This document shows positions 1 through 9,100 of a stretch of DNA of 34,724 nucleotides, piece by piece. A program made the position numbers and the translations under genes. Within the stretch, counting starts at the first letter, position 1. Every line of letters begins with the position of its first letter. The stretch lies in contig CAYYOI010000013.1 of the NCBI GenBank assembly GCA_964473285.1, positions 1 to 34,724 on the forward strand, written 5' to 3'. The DNA is from JBNJGT01 sp964473285. Its GTDB lineage: Archaea > Nanobdellota > Nanobdellia > Woesearchaeales > JACJVW01. Below the pieces are notes generated by a model, which saw only the letters and a list, made by a program, of their open reading frames with translations, was not told where the DNA came from and did no database searches.

Positions 1-65
1 TGGTATCCTACTATTTTGATATATATTTTCTACTATTTTTTAGAAAAACTCCAAGCTTTCACAAC

Positions 66-75
66 ATTTAAAAAA
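66..75 (+). promoter_or_regulatory. TATA box of the adenylylsulfate kinase gene
   Basis: The A/T motif ATTTAAAAAA is centred about 27 bp before the ATG at 98. That is the archaeal TATA-to-start-site distance, so the mRNA should be leaderless or nearly so. The spacing is seen in the sequence; promoter activity is inferred. Confidence 0.55.
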
Positions 76-76
76 G

Positions 77-90
77 AAACCAGGATTACA
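77..90 (+). repeat. Left arm of a 14-bp inverted repeat flanking cysC
   Basis: AAACCAGGATTACA lies between the TATA box and the start codon of the kinase gene. Its exact reverse complement lies at 631-644, between the TATA box and start codon of the next gene. It could be a shared operator or a relic of an insertion; nothing in the sequence settles this. Confidence 0.6.
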
Positions 91-97
91 GGAATGT

Positions 98-616
98 ATG
101 GGATTTGTATTATGGTTTACAGGATTATCAGGAGCAGGAAAATCTACAGTCTCACAGGATGTATACCAGAAGCTTAAAGCAAAGGGAATAAAAGTTGAAA
201 ATCTTGATGGTGACGAAGTTCGTACGCATCTTACAAAGGATCTTGGATTTTCTAAAGAAGACAGGGAACTGAACCTGTCCCGTGTCGGGTTTGTAGCATC
301 ATTATTGTCAAGGAATGGCGTTGGAGTGATTTCTGCGTTCATATCTCCTTATCAGGAAAGCAGGGACAAGATAAGGGAGCAGGCAACCAATTTTATCGAG
401 GTTTTTGTGGATACTCCTTTATCGGTTTGCGAAGAGAGGGATGTGAAAGGCCTATACAAGCGTGCAAGGGCAGGGGAGATAAAGTGTTTCACAGGCATAT
501 CTGACCCTTATGAAAGGCCAGCTAATCCGGAGATTGTATTGAGAACGCATGAAGAACCAGTAGAGAGATCTGTAGAAAGAGTGATGGATTTTCTCAAAAG
601 CCAAGGCCATATCTAA
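98..616 (+). CDS. cysC: Adenylylsulfate (APS) kinase
   Basis: This soluble kinase phosphorylates adenosine 5'-phosphosulfate with ATP to give PAPS, the sulfate donor for sulfation and an intermediate in sulfate assimilation. The 172 residues cover a complete family-length protein. A Walker A loop GLSGAGKST is at about residues 9-17, followed by DGDEVR at about 38-43, the AFISPY segment at about 80-85, and the substrate loop CEERDVKGLYKRARAGEI with FTGISDPYERP after it. The ATG at 98 begins directly before the P-loop strand, as in other CysC proteins, and sits about 27 bp from a TATA box. No ATP sulfurylase or PAPS reductase is in the window, but a CysQ-like phosphatase that could remove the by-product PAP lies at 27308-28084. 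The family call is firm; whether the PAPS feeds assimilation or sulfation is unknown. Confidence 0.93.
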   Translation: MGFVLWFTGLSGAGKSTVSQDVYQKLKAKGIKVENLDGDEVRTHLTKDLGFSKEDRELNLSRVGFVASLLSRNGVGVISAFISPYQESRDKIREQATNFIEVFVDTPLSVCEERDVKGLYKRARAGEIKCFTGISDPYERPANPEIVLRTHEEPVERSVERVMDFLKSQGHI

Positions 617-618
617 AG

Positions 619-628
619 CTTTTTATAT
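619..628 (+). promoter_or_regulatory. TATA box of alaX
   Basis: CTTTTTATAT is centred about 24 bp before the ATG at 648, which predicts a leaderless transcript. It begins immediately after the cysC stop codon, so alaX seems to have its own promoter rather than depending only on readthrough from cysC. Confidence 0.6.
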
Positions 629-630
629 CT

Positions 631-644
631 TGTAATCCTGGTTT
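631..644 (-). repeat. Right arm of the 14-bp inverted repeat flanking cysC
   Basis: TGTAATCCTGGTTT is the exact reverse complement of positions 77-90. It ends 3 bp before the alaX start codon, so both arms occupy the same place relative to a promoter and start codon but in opposite orientation. Confidence 0.6.
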
Positions 645-647
645 TTT

Positions 648-1364
648 ATGGGTGATATTGTGACAGAAACGCTTTATCTGGATGATAGTTATGGAAAAGA
701 GTTTGATGCCAAGGTTATAAGGGTTGATGGAAACCTGGTGATTCTTGATCGCACCCTGTTTTATCCATCCAGCGGCGGACAACCAAATGATACTGGAGTT
801 TTACATCGGGAAGAGAACGAATTTAATGTAGTGGACTGCAAAAAGATTGATGGAGAGATACAGCATATTCTTGAATCTCATGATTTGATGGAAGGTGACA
901 TTGTCCATGGTATAATAGACTGGGAACGTAGGTATAAGCTGATGCGAATGCATAGTGCAGCTCATGTGATAAGCTATGTATTTGATACTGAGGCCTCGGC
1001 AAAGATTACAGGCAATCAACTGGATATTGAGCAGGGACGCATCGATTATAACCTTGATGAGTTTGATAAAGAGAAGATTCAACAATATTTTGACAAGGCC
1101 AATAACATTGTCAAGGAAGATTATCCGCTGGAAGTAAGTTATGTATCAGTTGAGGAAGCCAAGAATATGCCTGGGCTCTTCAAGCTTGCAAATAAGATGC
1201 CACCTGACGTGGAAAAAATGCGCATTGTCTCAATCGGCAACCTGGACAAGCAGGCAGATGGTGGGACGCATGTGCATTCAACAAAAGAGATTGGTAATAT
1301 TGTCTTTGTCAAGGCAAGCAACAAAGGCAAAAACAACCGGAGAGTTTACTTCAGGATTGAATAA
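648..1364 (+). CDS. alaX: Alanyl-tRNA editing protein AlaX
   Basis: AlaX is a free-standing homologue of the alanyl-tRNA synthetase editing domain; it hydrolyses mischarged Ser- or Gly-tRNA(Ala). At 238 residues it matches the medium-length AlaX-M class. The first metal-binding motif HSAAH is at about residues 102-106 and the second, GGTHVHSTKEIG, is near 205. The N-terminal barrel carries the usual LFYPSSGGQPNDTG segment. In many family members a cysteine comes right before GGTH (CGGTH) and is a zinc ligand; here that residue is aspartate (DGGTH), so metal binding may differ. I recall DGGTH in some archaeal AlaX but cannot verify it here. The start at 648 is supported by the TATA spacing. 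Confidence 0.92.
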   Translation: MGDIVTETLYLDDSYGKEFDAKVIRVDGNLVILDRTLFYPSSGGQPNDTGVLHREENEFNVVDCKKIDGEIQHILESHDLMEGDIVHGIIDWERRYKLMRMHSAAHVISYVFDTEASAKITGNQLDIEQGRIDYNLDEFDKEKIQQYFDKANNIVKEDYPLEVSYVSVEEAKNMPGLFKLANKMPPDVEKMRIVSIGNLDKQADGGTHVHSTKEIGNIVFVKASNKGKNNRRVYFRIE

Positions 1365-1366
1365 TA

Positions 1367-1376
1367 TTTTTATATT
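1367..1376 (+). promoter_or_regulatory. TATA box of the small acidic protein gene
   Basis: TTTTTATATT is centred about 25 bp before the ATG at 1397 but only about 16 bp before the upstream in-frame ATG at 1388. The archaeal spacing rule therefore favours 1397 as the start. Confidence 0.5.
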
Positions 1377-1396
1377 CTATTTACTTTATGCACTGG

Positions 1397-1579
1397 ATGA
1401 AGGATGATATCCCTGAGGATGATTCTGATTATATAGAAGATGAATTCCTGGATGAGGAAGAGCTGAAAAAACGGCTGAGAAGACGAAAAAGACGCTATAG
1501 GGATTTGTATGAATATGATGAGGACAGTGATATCCCAATACACGAACCCTATACGAAAGAGGAGCATTTCAAGAAGTAA
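1397..1579 (+). CDS. Small highly charged protein, function unknown
   Basis: I do not recognise this 60-residue protein. It has an acidic N-terminal third (PEDDSDYIEDEFLDEEE), a strongly basic middle (KKRLRRRKRRYR) and a second acidic stretch, with no membrane segment or cysteines. The block charge pattern suggests a nucleic-acid or protein-interaction peptide; that is speculation. An ATG nine bases upstream, at 1388, would add three residues, but TATA spacing favours 1397. The gene has its own promoter just downstream of alaX and converges on the glycosylase gene, overlapping its 3' end by 11 bp. The promoter and stop position suggest a real gene rather than a chance frame. Confidence 0.6.
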   Translation: MKDDIPEDDSDYIEDEFLDEEELKKRLRRRKRRYRDLYEYDEDSDIPIHEPYTKEEHFKK

Positions 1580-2360
1580 GACGGGTATACATGAACAGGT
1601 ATTGCTGGGCATAGCCTGCATAACCTGAGAATTTTTCTGCCATGTATCTTCTTAGTTCAGAATCCGGCGCTTTAAGATAATTGGTATGCATAGCCCGCCT
1701 GATCCAGATATCAATGGGAAATGCCTGGTCATAACCCAATGAGAACAGGAGGATGCATTCAGCAACTTTATCTCCTATCCCTTTGCATTGCATAAGACGC
1801 TCCTTGTCCTTCTCATATCCTTTATTCAGGTCTTTTAAAAGGGCTTTAGATTGACCATTCAAAAGATTCAGGTAGTCTGCCCGAAACCCAACACCACAGG
1901 ATCTAAGGGAATCTGTGCAATTGAGGGATCCTGGCTTTGGAAATGCATATAGTTGCTGGTTATCAAAACTAAAGGGCTTGCCGAATGTTTTTGATATAGC
2001 ATCAAGTGAGCTCTGTATTTTTGGGATGTTTGAGACCTGTGAGCAGATGTAAGATACCATGCATTCCCAGGGATCCTGGCGCATGAGGCGTATCCCTGGA
2101 TAGGCCAGGTATGCTTTCCTTGTGTGTGGATCATTCAGTATGGCTTTTTTTATGGGCCTGAAATCCTCATCAAGGCGAAAAAGGTTGCGGACAAATGATT
2201 CTTCTGCGCCTTTTACGTAAAGCCTGTCTCCTTTCTGCTTAGCAAGAAATGCAATATCCCTTACCTGAACCAGATAAGAATCTCCTTTATTTTTGAAGCG
2301 GAAGAACTGACCACATTCGAGGGTATTCTTAAGTGAAAAATAAGGTGCGATAAGTTCCAT
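1569..2360 (-). CDS. ogg: 8-oxoguanine DNA glycosylase/AP lyase, OGG1 type
   Basis: This base-excision repair enzyme removes 8-oxoguanine and cleaves the resulting abasic site through a lysine Schiff base. The N-terminal motif LECGQFFRF matches the OGG1 start domain, and QDPWECMVSYICSQ matches the helical core. The helix-hairpin-helix CKGIGDKVAECILL carries the expected catalytic lysine (the K of GDKVAE), and the downstream PIDIW supplies the catalytic aspartate. The human-type SNNN triad in the core is replaced by SQVSN, as in divergent prokaryotic members. A GTG at 2369 would add three residues (MVP), but a TATA box centred about 25 bp before the ATG at 2360 argues for that ATG. The 3' end overlaps the convergent small acidic gene by 11 bp. 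Confidence 0.9.
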   Translation of the reverse strand: MELIAPYFSLKNTLECGQFFRFKNKGDSYLVQVRDIAFLAKQKGDRLYVKGAEESFVRNLFRLDEDFRPIKKAILNDPHTRKAYLAYPGIRLMRQDPWECMVSYICSQVSNIPKIQSSLDAISKTFGKPFSFDNQQLYAFPKPGSLNCTDSLRSCGVGFRADYLNLLNGQSKALLKDLNKGYEKDKERLMQCKGIGDKVAECILLFSLGYDQAFPIDIWIRRAMHTNYLKAPDSELRRYMAEKFSGYAGYAQQYLFMYTRLTS

Positions 2361-2380
2361 AGGTACCACAAATTATTAAT

Positions 2381-2390
2381 TATTTAAAAG
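2381..2390 (-). promoter_or_regulatory. TATA box of the ogg gene
   Basis: On the minus strand this reads CTTTTAAATA, centred about 25 bp before the ATG at 2360. It lies back to back with the promoter of the divergent methyltransferase gene. Confidence 0.55.
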
Positions 2391-2403
2391 AATACGCAAA
2401 GAT

Positions 2404-2413
2404 TATTAAATAT
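2404..2413 (+). promoter_or_regulatory. TATA box of the MnmC-like methyltransferase gene
   Basis: TATTAAATAT is centred about 25 bp before the ATG at 2433 and only about 13 bp before the alternative TTG at 2421. This favours the ATG and a leaderless transcript. Confidence 0.55.
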
Positions 2414-2432
2414 TCCTGGATTGACCAAACAG

Positions 2433-3059
2433 ATGGAAAAAGTAAAAACCCGAGACGATTCAATAACATTCTATAATGAAGCTTATGGTGAGACTTATCA
2501 TTCCACAAGTGTCGGGGCAATCGAGGAGGCTGTAAAAAAGTATGTTGAGCCAGCTAATATCCGAGCAGGAATGACAGTGCTTGATTTCTGCTTTGGGCTG
2601 GGTTATAACACTTTAGCTGCCCTTGCAAAGACACATGAGCTGCGGATAATAGCTGTGGAGCTTGATCAAGGAATACTTGAAAAGATCCAGGAGACTGAAG
2701 TTCCTGAACAGTACCAAGAAGATTACGAAAAGATAAAGGTTGCAGCCAGGGAATCCTATTATTATGATGAAAAGACAGTAATCAAGCTCTTTAAAGGGGA
2801 GGCTTCAGGTATCTTTACTTTCATAAAGGAGCCAATCGACAGGGTGTTGTTTGATCCATTCTCACCAAAGAAAAATCCTGAACTTTGGACCCTGGATGTT
2901 TTCCAGAAACTCTTTGAAAAGATGAGTTCTGGAGGGCGATTGACTACATTTTCGTGTGCTAGGCATGTGCGTGACAACCTGAAAGCAGCTGGATTCAGGG
3001 TTGAGGACGGGCCAATACTTGGCAGAAAGAGTCCTTCAACAGTTGCTATCAAGGATTGA
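2433..3059 (+). CDS. MnmC/MnmD-like SAM-dependent methyltransferase
   Basis: This protein of about 208 residues resembles the methyltransferase half of MnmC, which in bacteria completes 5-methylaminomethyl-2-thiouridine at the tRNA wobble position. Visible features are the N-terminal segment YHSTSVGAIEEA, a SAM loop VLDFCFGLGYNTLAA, the acidic end of strand 2 in AVELD, and the diagnostic motif DPFSPKKNPELWT. No FAD oxidase half is attached, so it is a stand-alone form (MnmD or DUF752 type). The specific modified base in this organism cannot be read from sequence. A TTG at 2421 would add four residues; TATA spacing favours the ATG at 2433. It converges on the giant surface-protein gene, about 54 bp from that gene's true stop. 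Confidence 0.8.
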   Translation: MEKVKTRDDSITFYNEAYGETYHSTSVGAIEEAVKKYVEPANIRAGMTVLDFCFGLGYNTLAALAKTHELRIIAVELDQGILEKIQETEVPEQYQEDYEKIKVAARESYYYDEKTVIKLFKGEASGIFTFIKEPIDRVLFDPFSPKKNPELWTLDVFQKLFEKMSSGGRLTTFSCARHVRDNLKAAGFRVEDGPILGRKSPSTVAIKD

Positions 3060-3113
3060 TGAAACTACCTTGTCACTACTTGTTGTTGTACTTCATTTTT
3101 GTTTGAGTATTTT

Positions 3114-6100
3114 TTAGATATCTTCTGATTTCTTTTTCTTGAAGAGAGATTTTAACATTTTTTGTATTTTTCCCAGAGCAGTTTTCTTTTTGGGCTTNNN
3201 NNNNNNNNNNNNNNNNNNNNNNNNNNNNNNNNNNNNNNNNNNNNNNNNNNNNNNNNNNNNNNNNNNNNNNNNNNNNNNNNNNNNNNNNNNNNNNNNNTGA
3301 ATAATTTAGATACTGTTTTGATAATTCAAGGAGATTAGGCAAAGAAGGAGATCTAGCGGCCTTTTCATCAGTAATCTTGTCTTCTGTTTTATTTTTCTTA
3401 AAGAGACTTAACAGGTTTTGCAGCTTACCTAGTAAGACAGTTTTCTTTTTGGGCTTTGAATAATTTAGATACTGTTTTGATAATTCAAGGAGATTAGGCA
3501 AAGAAGGAGATTCAATAGTCTCTTCTTTTTCATCAAATATCTTATCTTCTTTATGATTTATTGAATCTAAATAGTAGGAGAAAATAAAACCAATATCTTC
3601 TTTCTTATTTTGTCTCATGCTTTGAAGAAGCAATATTACCTTTTCCAACTCATATTGGTCAAAATTAACTTCTTTGAGTGACTTTCTAACGGTTTCTAAT
3701 GAGCTTCCTTTTTTATGATGATAGAGAGCTATCTGAAACAAAACCTCATCTATATTAATTGATGGCAAGTCAAGAACTCTAAGGTATTCCTCTGCAGCAA
3801 TTGTTCTTCTGGGGATTTTTTTCAAAGCAACAATAATATCATCTTCAGTATATCCTTTTTCTATCAAAAGCTTCATTAATTCAACAACATTTCTTTTTTT
3901 TAGCTTTTTCTCCAGCCAGGTTAATAGGCCTTTTGGAAGATCATGCCGGGTATGGTCAATATTCGAAATGACTTTCTCAAATCTAGGGTCCATTTTGGCT
4001 CTTTGCAACCCTCTCTGTAAAGTTTCTTTTGAATACCCTTGGTCCAAAAGATTCTCAATAACAAAGAATAATTCGTGGCCTTGCGCCAGATTCTTGATGA
4101 TAACCTCAGATACAGGTTCTATCTCTTTAGGCATGCTTCCTGAAAATAATCTTCTTAAGGGTTTTAAATCAAAAACAATCATTAAGATATACAGTACCGT
4201 CAATGTTCCACCAATAGGATAAAGGATTATTCCCTCAGAGAGCACTAATATATATTGAATTAATTCGACATCATAATTCATCAGATATTGCACTAGTCCG
4301 GTGAAGAACAATGTCAAATAGTATACAAATGCTAGCAATACCCCGGTCATATATATTTTTGCTAAATGATTATGGATTATTGTATAATGCCTTAAAATGA
4401 AAAATAATCCTATTGCCATCAACAGAGTGATGTAGAGTCCATTGATAGTTAACTCTTGGGTCAATATATCTACACCGAAGAGTCGCTCTTGGTATAAGGT
4501 CTCAAATGAAAAGACAGGCTTAAGAAGAAATACCACTGAACTCGCAGTGGAAATGAAAATCAAATTCATTACATTTTTATTTAAAAAATCCTTAAACTGC
4601 AAATTGGGATTATGCCGGTTATTTACAGTCCAGTACCAAAAATAGAGTAGGATTATAATCAGTGTAGAGAGAAATATTATATTTATAAGGTAAGCAATGA
4701 CCAAAGCAGGAAAATGAATAGAGGAGATTGAACCAATATTACTTGATATCAAACTATCTGAGAAAAAAAGTGGAAGGTGCCCCTTATTTCCTAATGAGGC
4801 TGTATATAAAGGATTTGACTGGGCATTGATATAAGGAAAAATATAAACACATAAACCTACTGTCATATTAATAATAAGTAAACCCATAATTCCCAGGGGA
4901 AGGGTTCGCATGTAATGAAATAAGGAAAATAATAAGGCATAGAATTGATCAATATGTGAAAATATTTTGTTAACAAATGATTGCCACCTTTTAAAGCTTG
5001 TAAAATATACAAAATCTCCTTTTTTGTATAAGATTATGATAATGGTCATGAAGATTATAACCACCAAATATGAATCAATTGCGATAGCTAACCATTCCAT
5101 TGCTTTGTCAAAAACCAAAATATAAAAAAGAACAAGCAAAATAAAAGATATTATAAATTTGGACACAGAAGATCGTTGATGTTGGCCAATTGCCCCTGCC
5201 AAGGAAAACTTGTAGAAGTCTCTTTTAGAAATGTAAATTGCACTGATTAAAAGAATTCCTATCCCTGCATAGAAGAACCAGATCTCGGAAGCACCTGAGC
5301 GGGCAATCGTTACAAGCAGATCTGATATATATCCTTCTTTTGTAAGTACTGCTCTAGAAAATGCAAAGAGATCTTTTGATAATAGTAATAGATATCCTAA
5401 AAGTATCATAAGGTTTATGTTTACACCATGTGTCCTTTCGAATCCAAAAAGCACTCCTGTTATGGATATGTTATAGAAAACCATGAACAAAAGGGCCCAG
5501 GAAATAATTTTCTTTGCAAAATCTATGTCGGCTCCAAAGAGATTGAAAATATCAAGGAAACAAAGTACAATCAAAATCTGCGCTGTAAAATTGCTTATTA
5601 TTGTGCTTGAGTAAACGATACAGTAGTGAAGCCAGTTCTTAACTTTCAAACCTATCTTAATATCCTTCTGACTAAAGCCTTTTTTCTTGAAGATTTCTAC
5701 TAACTGGTTTTTCTTGAACCCTTTCTTGTAAAGTGGAATCGCTTTTCGAATGAGTTGAAAGATCTTATCCTTTTTTTCTCCTATCCTGCTTGTATATGAA
5801 TAGGACACAGCACTGATAATAAAAAGTACAATTGATAACAATCCGCCAATTATTACTTTGGTTTGATCCACTTCATATTCATAGAAAACTATATCCTTTG
5901 CAATAGCAATTACCGAAGCCCGATCAAGGCAATCATCTGAAGAGATCTGATCAATCCTTAATGAAAGCTGTTCCTTTGATGTTATCTCTTCCAGGTGCCA
6001 GGTTATTACAGGGTCTGGATCAGTCACTTCATAATCTATTCCTTCCAGAATATTCTCTTCTTCCAGGATGGTAATCAGGCATTTGGGTATGTCAAGGCTG

Positions 6101-9100
6101 ATTGAAACATTTTCCAGATTAGTCACGTTGTCAAGGACTGACAGATTAATATTAAAAGTGGTCTGATTATTTTCCCTATCAACCTCATAGCTAAGGTTAT
6201 ACTCAAGCGCCTCCTTTGTCCGATTTATCTCTTCTTGGACTTTTTGAGCTTTTGCTCTGCGTTCCTCATCAGATCTGTTCCTGAAGGTTATTTTAACACT
6301 CGTATTATCAAAGATACTTTTTTTTACATAGGTTTTAGAATGGTATTCAATCCGGCTTTCCTTCCAGGAAGGAAGCGAATCAATGCTCTTTTCGAGAGTG
6401 TTCGTCTCATTTCCATTAGCATCTGTGATATTGAAGGGAATCTTCACAGTAAGGCTTATATTCTCAATAGGGAAAAGCCCTACGTTCCTGATGGATTCAA
6501 TCACATGGGTTAGCTCTGGGGTCACATTTATTGTCCTCTTCCAGAGCAGATCTCCAAACCTCTTTCGCTGGATATACACTCCTTTACTTACCGCTTCTTG
6601 GTGTTGTGTCGCATTCTCTGATTTATCAGGCTGCTGGTCTGTATCTTCCGTGGTATCTTTGCATGTTTCAGTCTCAATCTTGTCTTCATCACAAGAGTTT
6701 AGATCAGTGCATCCCCTGGATCTTGATCCATTCGTGCATTTGGACCATTCATCACATTCCCATTGAGGGATACAGGCAGAAGGAGGAGGGTCTGAATCAC
6801 TCTCATCTGTTTCGCGGTCATCAGATTCATCCTCATCTTCATTTCTCTCAATGACAGAGACGGTTGATACTTCTGTATACTGGAAGTTATCATTGAAGCA
6901 TATTACAGACCATTCATGAAATCCGTATGAAAGGGTATCTTCCAAGTTATTCGTTCCAGTTGGATTAACAAATGTCTTTTTCTTAGTTCCATCAACCACG
7001 ATTGTGCAGTTATCCATCTGATCTGCAAGGTCGAAGGTGAATTGCACCTCTTTTTCGAATGTGGTATCAGGCGGGCTTATTATTGTTATGGGATTATAAT
7101 CAACATTGAATTCCTGCGATTCTACTCTCTGATTTCCTGGTTGATCAATGCAGGACACATTAAGTATATAGTCTCCATTTTCTAGTTTATAATTTTGAGT
7201 AATACTATTTTGGCTGCTGTAGTTGACCATAATAGAATCTATATATGTGGTACAATTATCAATATCACTTGAATCTTCGATCATGTAAGATATTCTGACA
7301 TCGTTTGTACTGCTGTCAACAGTGACAAATATAGATGGTTCTGTAAGATCAGTCACGTTTATCAAGGTATTCGTGGAATTCTCGTTCTTGCCATCTGATG
7401 CAGTTATCTGTAATGTATAAACTTTAGTTTCCAAATCTTTTGTGCTCACTAACGCATATGTATCTGAATCCTTTCTTATGTCAAAGGATGAATGATTCAC
7501 AGTTGCATTTTGTATCGTACCATCATCGGTTATGTTAAAGACATGCTCAAGGTCAGGACCCAATTCGTGATTAATCTTAGCTGGAATTTGAATAGTTGGT
7601 GCAGGTGTATCTACTTCAAAAAATTCTGTCTCGTTTTTACAATTACGAGCAAGGTCACATACACTTATTATTGCTGTATAGTTTCCATCAATCAACTCAA
7701 TTTCAAAGGTTTGGTTCGTGTATTTTGTGTAGGTCTTATTGGTTTCATTGATAAGCAAAGAAATATTTTCTATTTCAATGTTGTCAGTTGCCTCTACCTC
7801 TATTGTAATTCTAGAACTAGAGGTGTCCGAAATTAAGATTTTCTCTATCTGCGGTTCAATTGTATCAACACCTAATTTATAGACCACAGATTCGCCGGTG
7901 TTTCCTTTGAGATCACTGCAGTTAATGTGCCATTCATATCGTCCATCTTTTAAGTCTGATAAAAAATATCCTGACTTGTTTATCGTTTTTGTCTGGTTTA
8001 CGATGCTATCTATGTATAGTGAACAATTATTCTCTTTGCTTGTGTCTTGCACTGAATAATGGAATGAGATATTTTGTCTGGATAGAAAAGATGCATTTAT
8101 TGGTGAATCAAGGGTAATCTGAGGATTTTGAGAATCAATCAGTATCTCCTTCTCTTCGGTAGAATTTGTATTACCCGCTTTGTCAGTGGCCTGACACTTC
8201 CAGACGTAATATCCATCGGGATAATCTATTTCAAATAGACTCCAATTCGCATATCCTGACACTTCAGTTGTATTGCTTTGAAAAGACCAGTTACCAAACA
8301 AAGAGATGTATTTAATACCCGAAACTCCATCCTGGGCTGAACAATTTATGGTGGATCCTTGTGCATCTCCAGAGATGTCAGGATTTCCTGTATCAACTAT
8401 GAAATCACTTGTTTCTGATGTGTTCTTGTTTCCTGCTTTGTCTATGCAAGTTACGTTCCACTTGTGTTCTCCTTCTGGAAGAGAAATGCTGGTAAAATAG
8501 TTTTTGCCATTGAAAATGTGATTTCTTGTTTTAATGTGGTTACCATCGATATACAGTGAGCAGTTATCTATGTAGTTTGTTGTATAATATATAAAGTCAT
8601 CTGGAACAGATGTTATGAAATCCTCAGGATAGTCCAGTGTGACAGAGGGAGGCTTGTTGATGACCGTAAAGTGTGTATTTCCTGTCTGGTTAGTATTTCC
8701 AAAAGCATCAGACGCATGGCATCTATACCAGTACATTCCTTCAGGAATAATCTTCTGGAATGTATTTTTCTCAGTTTCTGGTAGATAAATGGTATCATTC
8801 AGATGTTCACCTCCCCAATTGCCCCATAAGGAAATGTTTGAAACTGTGCCTGAATCTTTCGCATAACAGCTGAAATTTATGGTACTCGCATTAAAATACT
8901 GCATATCATTTGGATAAAGTGTACTGACGTTTGGAGCTATTGTGTCCAGGTTTATTGTATAAGTGTCAGTTTTGTTCCAGTTTCCAGCCTTGTCACTGCA
9001 GTTAACATGCCAAGTATAATTACCATCCCCAAAAGGCAATGAGATTTTAGCTACATTCAGTGAAGCATTCAATAGCACATCAGCTTCATTTTCTTTCTTT

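Noticed and set aside
3076..3197. C-terminal tail of the giant protein in the frame ending at 3076
   Set aside because: It is an artefact of the 100-N gap. The repeat-matched frame ends at 3114 and is homologous to the preceding unit.
6235..6854. Several overlapping plus-strand frames of 60-130 codons opposite the surface-protein genes
   Set aside because: They are antisense shadows of long repetitive coding sequence, with no promoter, start context or recognisable protein.
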